Assembly: GCA_965220835.1 (NCBI GenBank) | Contig: OZ244842.1 | Span: forward strand, 2,480,001-2,544,000 | Reading direction: 5' to 3' | Source: Azophilus sp965220835 | GTDB lineage: Bacteria > Pseudomonadota > Gammaproteobacteria > Pseudomonadales > Azotimanducaceae | Length of the DNA stretch: 64,000 nt | Shown: positions 49,852-60,099 of the stretch, piece after piece | How the letters are laid out: each line of letters opens with the position of its first letter | Numbering within the stretch: position 1 is the stretch's first letter | Notes under the pieces: model-generated | What the model was told of the DNA's origin: nothing | Seen by the model: the letters and a program-made list of their open reading frames with translations, nothing else | Database searches by the model: none | Made by a program: the position numbers and the translations under genes

Positions 49852-52800
49852 GCGGTTTTTTCCTCCAGAATTCCTTCAATGCGGTCTTCGAGCTCGTCCG
49901 CCGTGCGTCGCAGCCCTTCCAGCGTGGACTCGTCCGCAGACCAGAAATTGCGTTCGTGGGCCTCCAGCAGCCGCCCAGCGATCTTGGCTGCGGATTTTGG
50001 ATTCAACTCGGCCAGCCGCTCGCACATTTCACGGTCGAGCAGATAGGTTTCCGAGAATCCTTGGTAAACCCAAGGTTCCACGCCGTCCGTGGTGGCCGAC
50101 CAGCCCAAGGTGTTGGTCAGGTGGGTCTCGATCTGGCGCACGCCTTCGAAGCCGTGCCCGAGCATGGCCTCGTACCACTTGGGGTTCAGCGCCCGGGTGC
50201 GGGTTTCGAGGTTGACTTGCTCGCCAAGCGTGCGAACCGTGTGGCGACCCTGCGTCTGGTCGCTGACGTAAACCGAAGCGGCGCTGCCCTTGGCCCGTTG
50301 CACGGCGCTGCTTATGCCGCCGAGTATGTCGAAGTACTGATCCACCGTGGTGACGCCCAGCTCCACCGAATCGAGGTTCTGGTGGGCGAGGGCGACGTCG
50401 CCCAAGGCGCTGGACAGCAATTCGCGCTGGCTGCTGATGTCGCCGGTTCGGGAGTAGGCGAACGACTTGCGCGCCAAGTAGGTGTCCGCCAAGTCGTCGC
50501 CGCTGTCCCAGCGGCTGCTGTTGATGAGGTTGTTGACGTTGGACCCGTATGCGCCGTCGGCGTTGCTGAACACCCGCAAGGCCGCGGTTTCCATGTCGCA
50601 GCCGTGCTTGTCCCGATAGGCGAGGGCGTTGCGGCGCACGTAGTTGCGATCTTCGGGCTCGTTTGCCGTGGCGGCCAGGAACGCGGCCTCGGCAAGCATC
50701 TGCGTTTGCTTGGGCAGCAAATCCCTGAAAATGCCCGACAAGGTCACCACCACGTCGATGCGCGGCCGCCCGAGTTCCTCAAGGGGCACGAGTTGCGCGC
50801 CCGCCAGCCGGCCGTAACTGTCAAAGCGGGGCTTGGCGCCGATCAGCGCCAGCACTTGGGCAATGGGTTCGCCCTCCGTCTTGATGTTGTCCGAGCCCCA
50901 CAGCACCGAGGCGACGGTCTCCGGAAGGCTGTTGCCATCGCCTTGGTGACGTTCCAGCAGATGCGCCGCTTGGCGGGCGCCCTGCTCAACAGCGAAGGGG
51001 CTCGGCAGCCGCAGGGGATCGAAACCGTGCAGATTGCGCCCGGTGGGCAGCACGTCTGGGTTCTGCAGGAGGTCCGCGCCGGAAACGGGCGGGATGAAGC
51101 GACCGTCAAGCGCCCGCAACAGCGCGGACATCTCTTTGTTCTCCGCCAGCAGCCCGGCCGTTGACGCCAGCTCCTCGACCACCGAACGAAGCTGGTCATC
51201 CACAGCACCCCGACACTGGCGCAATGCGTCAGCTGCGGTGCCGCCGCGGGCAAGCACCTCCACCGCGTCCCTGCCCAGCGCATCGCCGCGTTCGGAGGCT
51301 TGGGCGATGGCCATCAACAGCTCCGTGCGTTGCTCGGCGGACGGCGCCTGCCCAAGCACATGCAGGCCGCACGGAATCAAGGTCTGCTCAAGCTCGTCGA
51401 GCGCCGTGCGGAGCCCGGCGACCAGTGACGCATCATCCCCGTCGCCAAAGCTGCCGCAATCGACGTCCATCGCATCCGCTTGGGAACGGATCAGCTCCAA
51501 CAGGCCCTTGCGCTCCTGCTCGGAGGCATCCTCCGGCAGGGTGCGCCAACGCTGGATGGTCGCCTTGATGTCCTGAAAGCCCTGCAGCAGGCCGGCCTGG
51601 GACACGGGCGGCGTCAGGTAGCTGATGAGCGTGGCCGCGGAGCGTCGCTTGGCGATGGTTCCCTCGGACGGGTTGTTGGAGGCATATAGATAGAAGTTCG
51701 GCAGCGCGCCGATCAGGCGATCCGGCCAGCAGGCCCCCTGCATGCCGCATTGCTTGCCGGGCATGAATTCCAAGGCGCCGTGGGTGCCGAAGTGCAGCAC
51801 CGCGTTGGCGCTGAAGTCTTGCGCGAGGTAGCGGTAGAAGGCGGAAAACGCGTGGGTGGGCGCGAAGCCCCGTTCGAACAGCAGGCGCATCGGATCGCCT
51901 TCATAGCCAAAAGCCGGCTGAATGCCGACGAAGACGTTGCCGTATTGCTCGCCCAGGACGAACAGGGCGCCGCCGTCAGACAGCTGCCGACCCGGTGCCG
52001 GGCCCCACTGCGCCTCGATCTCCTCAAGCCATGGCTCCCGCACGACGTGGTCGTCCACCGGTATCCGGGCATGGACGTTGGCGTCCGTGCCAAACTGCGC
52101 CGAATTGCCGCCGAGCAGCCCCTCCCGCAGGGCAGCGGCGCTCTCGGGAACTTCCACGCTGTAGCCCTCGGCCGCCAAGGCGCGCAGCGTCCGGTGAATG
52201 GACTCAAACACCGAAAGATAGGCGGCGGTGCCCATGTTGCCGCCGTTCGGCGGATAGTCGAAAACGACGATTGCGATCTTGCGTTCCGCCACCGGCGTGC
52301 GGCGCAAGGTCACGATGTTGGCCACCCGCTCGGCCAGCGTGGTGGCGCGCTCCTCCTGGACGCGCATTTCGCCCCCGCCGTCCGCGCCCGCTTCGTCATG
52401 GGCCCCTGTGCGGCCGCCAATCACCATGGGATTGGTGGCCCCATCGAGTTCCGGCAGCGCCACCATCAAGGTGGCTTCAATGGGCAGATGGCCGCGCGGG
52501 CTCTCCGCCCATTCCTCTATGGTTTGAAACTCCACCGGGTGCGCGGCCATGTAAGGCACGTCCAGCGTTCGCAACAGCGCCACGGCCGCCGCCGAGTCGT
52601 TGTAGGCGGGGCCGCCCACGAGCGAGAAACCCGTCAGCGACACCATGGCGTCGATCATGACGCCTTCGGGCGCAGGCTTGCCGTTGCCGCGCTGATGGGC
52701 CAGAAAGTAGCGCTCCACCGCCGGGCGCGCATCGAGCCCGGAGGCAAAGACTGGAACCACCCGCAGCCCGCTCGATTCCAGCGCCCGGATGACGCCGTCG

Positions 52801-53594
52801 TAGTGGCCGGTGTCGCCAGCGAGGATGTAGGAGCGCAGGAGCAGCAGCCCGACCGTGCCCCGGGGCTGTTGGGCAACCTGCGGCAACGCGCTGACGTCTT
52901 CGGCGATGCCGCCCGGGATGTCTGGATGGTAGATGCCGATGTCGCGGTATTCCGTGGGTGGCTTGGCGGTAAAAAAAGCGTCCGGAAGCTTGCCGCTGCG
53001 GTTGCCGTTCTCCGCCAAATAGCGGTTGACCAGGAAACGCACCATGTTGACCAGGTTCTCTTGGGAGCCAGAGGTCCAGTACTGCATGGTCAGCAGATAG
53101 GCGCGCAGGTCCTGTGACTTGCCTGGAATCAGCCGCAGGATCTTGGGAATGCGCTTGAGCATGGCCATCTGCCGAGCGCCGGGCGCGGATTTCCCCTTGC
53201 CCCCACCCATCTTGCTGAACCGAGGGCGCCGCCCGTTCATGGTGAACCGGCCCATCCGCGTGAGGCGCATGACTTCCGGGGCGCACATGCAGGCGATCAT
53301 GGCGCTGCATTTGTCCCGGTTGGCCTCCAAGTCCGGCAGGATGGCCTGGATGTGCTCGTCGACGAACAGCATCGTGGCAATGACGATGTGGGCCTCGGCA
53401 ATGTCCTGGCGGCAGCGGGCCAGCGCGTCCGCATCCATGCGCCAGTTCGTGGCGGCGTGGAACTTCAGGTCAAAGCCGGGCATTTGGCGGCGCAACTTGC
53501 GTTGCGCCAACCTGGCTGCCCCGGACAGATGGCCATCCAGGGTTATGATGACGACGCGAGGCGCCTCGTCACTTGCTGAAGTGGCATTTTGCAT
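49848..53594 (-). CDS. bchH: Magnesium chelatase subunit H
   Basis: 1248 residues, the porphyrin-binding CobN-like subunit. Seen are NPSEGTIAKRRSAATLISYL, HFGTHGALEFMPGKQCGM and the C-terminal YLARKSFAYSRTG region. ATG 53594 is chosen over 53609; it lies inside the bchB 3' end (26-bp overlap). Confidence 0.97.
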   Translation of the reverse strand: MQNATSASDEAPRVVIITLDGHLSGAARLAQRKLRRQMPGFDLKFHAATNWRMDADALARCRQDIAEAHIVIATMLFVDEHIQAILPDLEANRDKCSAMIACMCAPEVMRLTRMGRFTMNGRRPRFSKMGGGKGKSAPGARQMAMLKRIPKILRLIPGKSQDLRAYLLTMQYWTSGSQENLVNMVRFLVNRYLAENGNRSGKLPDAFFTAKPPTEYRDIGIYHPDIPGGIAEDVSALPQVAQQPRGTVGLLLLRSYILAGDTGHYDGVIRALESSGLRVVPVFASGLDARPAVERYFLAHQRGNGKPAPEGVMIDAMVSLTGFSLVGGPAYNDSAAAVALLRTLDVPYMAAHPVEFQTIEEWAESPRGHLPIEATLMVALPELDGATNPMVIGGRTGAHDEAGADGGGEMRVQEERATTLAERVANIVTLRRTPVAERKIAIVVFDYPPNGGNMGTAAYLSVFESIHRTLRALAAEGYSVEVPESAAALREGLLGGNSAQFGTDANVHARIPVDDHVVREPWLEEIEAQWGPAPGRQLSDGGALFVLGEQYGNVFVGIQPAFGYEGDPMRLLFERGFAPTHAFSAFYRYLAQDFSANAVLHFGTHGALEFMPGKQCGMQGACWPDRLIGALPNFYLYASNNPSEGTIAKRRSAATLISYLTPPVSQAGLLQGFQDIKATIQRWRTLPEDASEQERKGLLELIRSQADAMDVDCGSFGDGDDASLVAGLRTALDELEQTLIPCGLHVLGQAPSAEQRTELLMAIAQASERGDALGRDAVEVLARGGTAADALRQCRGAVDDQLRSVVEELASTAGLLAENKEMSALLRALDGRFIPPVSGADLLQNPDVLPTGRNLHGFDPLRLPSPFAVEQGARQAAHLLERHQGDGNSLPETVASVLWGSDNIKTEGEPIAQVLALIGAKPRFDSYGRLAGAQLVPLEELGRPRIDVVVTLSGIFRDLLPKQTQMLAEAAFLAATANEPEDRNYVRRNALAYRDKHGCDMETAALRVFSNADGAYGSNVNNLINSSRWDSGDDLADTYLARKSFAYSRTGDISSQRELLSSALGDVALAHQNLDSVELGVTTVDQYFDILGGISSAVQRAKGSAASVYVSDQTQGRHTVRTLGEQVNLETRTRALNPKWYEAMLGHGFEGVRQIETHLTNTLGWSATTDGVEPWVYQGFSETYLLDREMCERLAELNPKSAAKIAGRLLEAHERNFWSADESTLEGLRRTADELEDRIEGILEEKTA

Positions 53595-55131
53595 CGTATA
53601 GCGTATCAACGGTTATTGTTTCCACGCCGCGTTCGCGTGCGTAGGCTTCCGTGTTCTGACGGGCCTTGCCCCGAACAAAGAAGGGTATCTTCTTGAGTTC
53701 CCGCTCCGCTTCGACCGCCCATAATATAGCCGACGAACCGGCATCGCGCACGGCCTCCCCTGCCGGGCTTGCGCTGGGGCCGCCGGCCACCCGGCCAGCA
53801 CTGCCCAAGTGCGAGGGCCCGGCGTCCTCGTGAAACTCGAAATCGTCGCGGAACATCGCCAGAAGATGCTCCTCCAAACCCATGGTCAGCGGCTGAACCC
53901 AAGTGTCGAACAGGTTGTTGGCGCCTTCGTGCCCCATTTGCGGGGCGTACCGGGCGGGAAAGTCCTGCACGTGCACGGGTGCTGAGATGACCGCGCAGGG
54001 TATGCCCAACCGCTTGGCAATGTGCCGTTCCATCTGGGTGCCGAGCACCAGCTCCGGCTGCAGCTCCTCGACGCGCTTCTCCACCGCCAAGTAGTCGTCC
54101 GTGACCAGCGGCTCGACCCCGTACTCCTCGGCTGCCGCGCGCACCTCCCGGCCGCGCTCCCGAGTGTAGGTGCCCAACCCGACCACCTCGAAGCAGAGCT
54201 CCTTGGCGGCCACCCTAGCGGCCGCAAGGGCATGCGTGGCATCGCCGAAAATGAAGACGCGCTTGCCAGTGAGATAGGTGGAGTCCACGGACCGGGAGTA
54301 CCACGGGAAGCGCAGGGCGGGCGACTCCTCCACCGGCGCGGTCTCCACCAAGGCCGCCACTTCGTTGAGGAAGTCCTTGGTGGCGCCAACGCCGATCGGC
54401 ACCGTCTTGGTGTACGGTTGGCCATACTCGCGCTTCAGCCAGCGAGCCGCGGTATCGGCGATTTCCGGATAGAGCACCACATTGAAGTCCGCTTCGCCAA
54501 TGCGGGTCAGGTCGATGGCCGAAGCGCCGAGCGGTGCCACCAAGGCAACATCCACGCCGACGTCAGTCAGCAGTGAGGTCACTTCACGCACGTCATCCCG
54601 ATGCCGGAAGCCGAGCGCGGTTGGGCCGAGAAGATTGCAGGTGGGCCGGCGGCCAGCGACCTTGGGGCGTTCAGCGCCGCTGCCGCCTCGGCCTTTGGCC
54701 ACGGCGCGCACCAGGTGGTAGAAGGTCTCGCTGGCACCCCAGTTCTCCTTGCGCTGGTAGGCTGGAAGCTCCAGGGGCACCACCGGGATCGGCAGCTGAA
54801 GGGCGTCGGCCAGCCCGCCCGGATCATCCTGGATGAGTTCCGCCGTGCAGGAGGCGCCCACCAGCATGGCTTGCGGCTCGAACCGCTCGTAAGCGTCCTG
54901 TACGGTTCGCTTGAACAGTTCCGCGGTGTCCGCCCCCAAGTCACGGGCCTGGAAGGTGGAATAGGAAACCGGTGGCCGCTGGGACGAGCGCTCGATCATG
55001 GTGAACAGGAGGTCCGCGTAGGTGTCTCCCTGGGGTGCGTGCAGCACGTAGTGGACGCCCTTCATGGCGGTGGCGATGCGCATCGCGCCGACATGCGGCG
55101 GGCCCTCGTAGGTCCAGAGCGTGAGCTGCAT
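53569..55131 (-). CDS. bchB: Light-independent protochlorophyllide reductase subunit B
   Basis: 520 residues. Starts MQLTLWTYEGPPHVGAMR; the unusual Asp ligand of the 4Fe-4S cluster is Asp36 (QGDTYAD), and VGASCTAELIQDD holds a Cys ligand. C-terminal EAERELKKIPFFVRGKARQN is typical. The linker about residues 430-455 is Gly/Ala-rich. Starts one base after the bchN stop. Confidence 0.97.
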   Translation of the reverse strand: MQLTLWTYEGPPHVGAMRIATAMKGVHYVLHAPQGDTYADLLFTMIERSSQRPPVSYSTFQARDLGADTAELFKRTVQDAYERFEPQAMLVGASCTAELIQDDPGGLADALQLPIPVVPLELPAYQRKENWGASETFYHLVRAVAKGRGGSGAERPKVAGRRPTCNLLGPTALGFRHRDDVREVTSLLTDVGVDVALVAPLGASAIDLTRIGEADFNVVLYPEIADTAARWLKREYGQPYTKTVPIGVGATKDFLNEVAALVETAPVEESPALRFPWYSRSVDSTYLTGKRVFIFGDATHALAAARVAAKELCFEVVGLGTYTRERGREVRAAAEEYGVEPLVTDDYLAVEKRVEELQPELVLGTQMERHIAKRLGIPCAVISAPVHVQDFPARYAPQMGHEGANNLFDTWVQPLTMGLEEHLLAMFRDDFEFHEDAGPSHLGSAGRVAGGPSASPAGEAVRDAGSSAILWAVEAERELKKIPFFVRGKARQNTEAYARERGVETITVDTLYDAKCHFSK

Positions 55132-55132
55132 G

Positions 55133-56437
55133 CTAGACCTCCAGCCCCGCGTTGCGGAGCAGCGGCCGCGCGAACAGCCCGGCCAGATCCCCGGCCTGCT
55201 CATAGCCGTGCACGGGCGAGAACACCAGCTCGATGGACCATTTGGTGGTGAACCCTTCCGCCTCGAGCGGGTTGGCCAGCCCCATGCCGCACACCACCAA
55301 GTCGGGCTGGCTGGCGCGGCACCGGTCAAGCTGCTTTTCCACGTCCTGGCCTTCGCTGAGTTGGGTGCCGGCCGGCAATCGTTCCAATTCGGCGGCCAAG
55401 TGGTCCTTGTGAATGTGGGGCGAGCCGACTTCGACCAGCTCCATGGACAGCTCTCGGGCGAGAAACCTCGCCAGCGGAACCTCAAGCTGGGAGTCTGGGA
55501 AGAAGAACACGCGCTTGCCGGCCAGCAACTCCCGGTGCCGGACCAAGGACGCCTCGGCGCGGCGGCGCGCGGACGCCGTCGCCTCCATGAGCTTGTCCTG
55601 CGGGCAGTTCCAGACCGATGCGCCGGCCAGCAGCCACTCCGTGGTGCCTTCGCAACCCAAGGGGAAGGGTGCGGCCAGCCGCTGCGCGCCGCGGTCCTCC
55701 AGCGCTTGGGCGGTGTCGGCGAGAAAGGGCTGCGCCAACAGGAAACGGGTTTGCGCCCCCACCGGCGGGAGGTTGGTGGCCGACCTTGGCGGCAGCATCC
55801 GCACCGGGCCAAGTTCGAGCTGGTCGAAGATGCGCTTGAACTGCTCCTCCACGGGCTCTGGCAGGGCACCGACGATCAGCAGGCTGGGCTCAGCGCCCTC
55901 GGCCTCGGGCGGCAGTTCCGGCACCAGCGAAGCCAGACAGGCGTCCTCGCCTTGGGTGAAGGTGGTTTCAATGCCGCTGCCGGAGTAGTTCAGCACCCGA
56001 ACGCCCGGGGGGAGTTCGCGCGAGAGCCGCTCCGCCGTGCGCGACAGATCCAGCTTGATGACTTCCGAGGGGCAGGAGCCGACCAGGAACAGCAGCTTGA
56101 TGTCTGGCCGCCGATCAAGCAATTCGCGCACCACGCGGTCAAGCTCGTCGTTCATGTCCGCAGCCCCGGCCAGATCGCGCTCCTCGATGATGGCCGTGGC
56201 GAAGCGCGGCTCCGCGAAGATCATGACGCCGGCCGCGGACTGGATGAGATGGGCGCAGGTGCGGGAGCCGACCACCAGAAAAAAGGCGTCTTGGATCTTG
56301 CGGTGCAACCAGACAATGCCGGTCAGCCCGCAGAACACCTCCCGCTGGCCCCGCTGCTTGAGAATCTCCGGCTGCGACGTTGGGACATCGTCACATCCGA
56401 CGGTGGGAATTCGAACGGCCTCAGTTGCTTGGGTCAT
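55133..56437 (-). CDS. bchN: Light-independent protochlorophyllide reductase subunit N
   Basis: 434 residues. Cluster-ligand Cys are in EVFCGLTGI, SRTCAHLIQ and LVGSCPSEVI. Partner of BchB. ATG 56437 overlaps bchF by 4 bp; the longer open frame upstream lies inside bchF. Confidence 0.97.
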   Translation of the reverse strand: MTQATEAVRIPTVGCDDVPTSQPEILKQRGQREVFCGLTGIVWLHRKIQDAFFLVVGSRTCAHLIQSAAGVMIFAEPRFATAIIEERDLAGAADMNDELDRVVRELLDRRPDIKLLFLVGSCPSEVIKLDLSRTAERLSRELPPGVRVLNYSGSGIETTFTQGEDACLASLVPELPPEAEGAEPSLLIVGALPEPVEEQFKRIFDQLELGPVRMLPPRSATNLPPVGAQTRFLLAQPFLADTAQALEDRGAQRLAAPFPLGCEGTTEWLLAGASVWNCPQDKLMEATASARRRAEASLVRHRELLAGKRVFFFPDSQLEVPLARFLARELSMELVEVGSPHIHKDHLAAELERLPAGTQLSEGQDVEKQLDRCRASQPDLVVCGMGLANPLEAEGFTTKWSIELVFSPVHGYEQAGDLAGLFARPLLRNAGLEV

Positions 56438-56970
56438 GGGGTGGGAAGCTCCTGGTTGGGACTGGCCGAATCCTGGGCTGCGGCATGCTTGGAGCCCGGA
56501 TGGCGGCTGCCTTCCTTGCGCGCGGCCCGCAGCTTGAGCAGGAACTGCCCGGCGTTGATGACATAGGTGACGTAGGCCGCCAGCGCCAGCAGCATCAGCT
56601 CCCTGACCGGCAGCAAGTCGAACAGCAAGCCCACGAGGTAAGCAGTGTGCAGGGCGAGCACGACCATGCTCACCGCATCCTCCCAAAAGAACGCCGACGC
56701 AAACAGATAGCGCCCGAACACATCCTTCTCCCATATCGACCCGGTGACCATAATCGCGTAAAGCAGGAGCGTCTTCAAGATGATCGACAGGGTTGCCGCG
56801 TCCTGGCCGGCTCCGGTGAGCAAATAGCGAACCACCAGCACGGCACTGACCACGCAAACCAGAAACTGGGCTGGCGCCAGCACGCCTTGGACCACCGTCC
56901 ACCGGGACGCATCGCGGCGCGCGCGCTGTTCCGGCGTGTACAGCGGCAAAGTTGACCGGGGCGATGCCAT
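56434..56970 (-). CDS. bchF: 3-vinyl bacteriochlorophyllide hydratase
   Basis: 178 residues, integral membrane. YTPEQRARRDASRWTVVQGV and GSIWEKDVFGRYLFA are characteristic. Hydrates the C3 vinyl group, the step before BchC. ATG 56970 preferred; an in-frame TTG at 56991 would add seven residues. Lies 30 bp after the TonB receptor gene, so the two may share a transcript. Confidence 0.95.
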   Translation of the reverse strand: MASPRSTLPLYTPEQRARRDASRWTVVQGVLAPAQFLVCVVSAVLVVRYLLTGAGQDAATLSIILKTLLLYAIMVTGSIWEKDVFGRYLFASAFFWEDAVSMVVLALHTAYLVGLLFDLLPVRELMLLALAAYVTYVINAGQFLLKLRAARKEGSRHPGSKHAAAQDSASPNQELPTP

Positions 56971-57000
56971 GCTGTCCGTGCCGCTCGCCAAATCCGCCCC

Positions 57001-59634
57001 CTAAAGGCTGTAGCTCACTGTCAAGCCGAGGGTGCGCCGGGCGCCAAGCCCCACCACATAGCGGGTGAACTGCGCCAGCACGATTGAGTTGGCCACGTAC
57101 TCTTTGTCAAAAACGTTCCGCCCCCAGACCGTGACGTTCCAATGGTCGCTGCTGAGATTGACATTGGCGTTGGCCAGCGTTCGGCCGCCGTTGTGCGCCA
57201 GGTTCAGGGGCGATGCGTACATCTTGCTGCGGTGGTTGAAGTCAAAGCGGGCGCCAAGCCGCCACTCACCGCCCAGGCTGCGGCCGAAATTCAGGCCCGC
57301 GCCGTACTGCCACTTCGACGTTCGCTCCACCTGGTTGCCATCCACCCGCCCGTCAGCCGGGCAAACGGTGCCATTGCAGCCCCAGGACGAGGAGCGCCCG
57401 GCCACCGCGCTCTGATAGACGGCGTCCTTGTACTCCGCATCGCTGTAGGCCATGTGAAAGTCCAGCCAAACGCTCTCAGACGCAATTAGCGACCCATCGA
57501 TCTCAAAGCCGAGAACCTCGGCATCGCCGATGTTGCCAATCACGTTGGTTGCCCAAGCCTCCGGGCTGGACGCCGCCTCGGTGCCTTGAACGTCCTTCCA
57601 GTCAATGAAAAAGGCGGCGGCATTGAGCGTCAGCCGGTTTTCGAGCAACCTATTCTTGGTGCCCAGCTCATAGGTGATGTTGGTTTCCTCATCGTACACG
57701 GCCTGCTCCGGGTTCACCGTGGGATCCACTGGGTTGTAGCCGCCCCACTTGGCGCCCTTGGCGACCAGGGCATAGGCCATGTTCCTGTCGGTGAGGGACC
57801 ACTCCAGGATCGCGCGCGGCGTGAACAGCGTGAACTGCTCATCGTAAACGGAATTCACGTTGTCAGGCATCGGGGCGCCGAACAGCCTGGTCAGCTGCTC
57901 GAAGTGTTGCTCCTCCCAGGTGTAGCGGCCCTCCAAGGCCAACGTGAACTGATCGGAGATGCGCCACTCCAGGTCGCCAAACACCGCGGTGACCTTGTCT
58001 TCATAAAGCACCTGGTTGCCAAGCGCCCGGTTGCCCGTGTCGAAGGGGCTGGGTATGCCGATGTTCAAGACGCCGGGCACAGCCTCCACCACCGCCACAT
58101 AGGTGCCCTCAAACGGATTGACCGACTCCGGTGCGGGTGTGCCGCAGGCCGCCGGCCCGTTGCACGGCGGCAGGAAATAGAAGACGTTGACGTCGGAGTG
58201 GTCGTTGTCTGACAGATACAACCCCGCCCGCATGGTCAGCCCCTCGGTGGTGCGGGTGAGCCGGATTTCGTGGCTGGTCGCCTCCAAGTCCTCAAGCGGG
58301 TTGGCATTGATGAGCGTCGATTGAGCCGTGGCCCCAAAGCTGCCCGGTGGCCCGAGTGCCCTGATGAACGGCGGGAACGGCGTTTGTTCGACGGGCAGGT
58401 AAGGCACCGTGGAGCCGAGCAAGCTGATGCGTCCCTCCGCTGCACCGAAATTGACGGCTTCGTGATCCACGTAGCCGAACTGGTAGTCAAGGCTCAGCGC
58501 CTCCGTGAGGTTGTAGTGAAGGCTGAACCGGGTGATCTTGGACTGGGCATCGAGCGCCAGCGAGCGCGGATCAACGGCAACCCGCCCGGAAGTGTCGCCG
58601 AAGCCTGCCGCCTCCAACGCGGCATCCGGTAAGTCCGGCGGCGCGCTCGGCAACTTGCCGCAGTACGAGTGGGGCCCCGCAGCCGGCGCCGGCACGTTGT
58701 TGTCGAAGGTGACGGTGTTGTTGCAGTTGGCGCCGAGCGGAGCCAGGTAGGGGAAGCTGGGCGGCGGCCCCACCTCGAAGTTGTCGTACAGGTAGCGGGC
58801 GCCGTTGAGGCTGTAGAAGGGTTGGGGTTCGCGAATGGCGTCCGTCTGGTAGTAGCTCAACTCCGTTTGCAGGTCATCGGTGGGTGACCACGCCAAGGTT
58901 GCGGAATAGTATTGGTCGTCCCAGCCGCCGACCCGGTCGTCCGTGGAGCGGCGGCCGCTGGGGCCATCGTCGGCAAACGGATGGTGGTTTTTGGTGTGGC
59001 CGTCAAACTGCGAGTGGCCGGCGGCGAGGCGCAGATGCAAGGCGCTTGGCACCAAGGGCACCGACACGCTGCCCCGTGCGTCGAATCGGCCGCCGTCGCC
59101 ATAGGTGGCGCTGACATCGCCGGCCAGTTCCTCGCCAGGCCGGCGCGAGACGTAGTTGACCACCCCGGAAAAGGCGCTGCGGCCGAATTGGGCATTCTGC
59201 GGCCCCTTGATCACTTCCACCCGTTCCAGGTTCATGAGGCCCGGGTTGACCATGGACTGCCGCTGCAGATAGATGCCATCCAGGAACACCGCGGTGTTCT
59301 GAATGCGGGCGGTGGTGAAGGTCTGCCCCATGCCGCGGATGACCGCCGCCGTTGACAGCCCCGCGGTCACGAAGTTCTCGTAGACCAGCCCCGAGGTTTC
59401 CTGGGAGATGTCCTGCAAGTCTTGAAAGCCGCGGCGCCGCAACTCATCGCCGGTGATGGCGCTGACGGACAAGGGCACTTGCTGCAGCGCATCCTCCCGC
59501 CGGCGGGCCGTGACGATGATTTCCTCGATGATGCCCGCGTAGGAATAGCCGCTTTGGGCGAGCGCTGACGGACCCCCTGCGCCGCCGGCAGCAAATGCAG
59601 CGGCACAGCCAATCAGCAGACTTTTGGACTTCAA
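57001..59634 (-). CDS. TonB-dependent outer-membrane receptor
   Basis: 877 residues. Signal peptide (about residues 1-26), TonB box EEIIVTARR (about 36-44), plug domain (VPLSVSAITGDELRRRG, VEVIKGPQNAQFGRSAFSG) and a 22-strand-type beta barrel ending in the aromatic-terminated LTVSYSL. TonB receptors import siderophores, cobalamin, heme, glycans or metals; the substrate cannot be read from sequence. Starts with TTG, GGGGGA upstream. It is unusual as the gene directly upstream of bchF. Confidence 0.92.
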   Translation of the reverse strand: MKSKSLLIGCAAAFAAGGAGGPSALAQSGYSYAGIIEEIIVTARRREDALQQVPLSVSAITGDELRRRGFQDLQDISQETSGLVYENFVTAGLSTAAVIRGMGQTFTTARIQNTAVFLDGIYLQRQSMVNPGLMNLERVEVIKGPQNAQFGRSAFSGVVNYVSRRPGEELAGDVSATYGDGGRFDARGSVSVPLVPSALHLRLAAGHSQFDGHTKNHHPFADDGPSGRRSTDDRVGGWDDQYYSATLAWSPTDDLQTELSYYQTDAIREPQPFYSLNGARYLYDNFEVGPPPSFPYLAPLGANCNNTVTFDNNVPAPAAGPHSYCGKLPSAPPDLPDAALEAAGFGDTSGRVAVDPRSLALDAQSKITRFSLHYNLTEALSLDYQFGYVDHEAVNFGAAEGRISLLGSTVPYLPVEQTPFPPFIRALGPPGSFGATAQSTLINANPLEDLEATSHEIRLTRTTEGLTMRAGLYLSDNDHSDVNVFYFLPPCNGPAACGTPAPESVNPFEGTYVAVVEAVPGVLNIGIPSPFDTGNRALGNQVLYEDKVTAVFGDLEWRISDQFTLALEGRYTWEEQHFEQLTRLFGAPMPDNVNSVYDEQFTLFTPRAILEWSLTDRNMAYALVAKGAKWGGYNPVDPTVNPEQAVYDEETNITYELGTKNRLLENRLTLNAAAFFIDWKDVQGTEAASSPEAWATNVIGNIGDAEVLGFEIDGSLIASESVWLDFHMAYSDAEYKDAVYQSAVAGRSSSWGCNGTVCPADGRVDGNQVERTSKWQYGAGLNFGRSLGGEWRLGARFDFNHRSKMYASPLNLAHNGGRTLANANVNLSSDHWNVTVWGRNVFDKEYVANSIVLAQFTRYVVGLGARRTLGLTVSYSL

Positions 59635-60099
59635 AATGTTCCCCCAACAGTGGTTTTGCGTGTTCTACCGCAAACAAATCAACGATTCAATGCGCGAACT
59701 TTGGCGGGATTCCGGCCCAATTGAGGCACAGTTGCACCCGGCCGAAGGCCACGCCCCGTCAGTCCGCCGAAGGACGCGCAAGCCCGGTGCGGCCGATCGG
59801 CGCGAGATGCTGAAAGTGGCCCGGCAGCGGACCACCCGGCCGGGGCCACACTCCCCTGAGGGGGCTTTCCTGACCATCAGGATTCCTGGCAAGGCGATCG
59901 TGCAGGCTGGCTGCGCGCAGCCCGGCTGATAGCGTCACCAGACCGCTGCAAGGAAATCACCAGACCGCTGCAGGAAGAAATGCAGCTAGGCACCCTCCAA
60001 GGGCGAGATGTTGCGGACGAGACGCCGGTTCCAGACGGGCCTTAGGGGCATCTTGCCGGTGAGCGTTACCCTGATGCTGGGTCCGGTCCGCCGCAGACT
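59635..60099. other. Intergenic region upstream of the TonB receptor
   Basis: No gene seen. A 16-bp sequence (TCACCAGACCGCTGCA) is duplicated at 59935-59950 and 59957-59972, and a 14-bp palindrome (GGCTGCGCGCAGCC) lies at 59909-59922. The receptor promoter should lie near 59640-59720, but no confident -35/-10 pair is visible. Confidence 0.5.

Noticed and set aside
53569..55869. 766-codon form of bchB
   Set aside because: The extra N-terminal part is read through the 3' half of bchN in another frame; the ATG at 55131 gives the exact family start with Asp36 in place.
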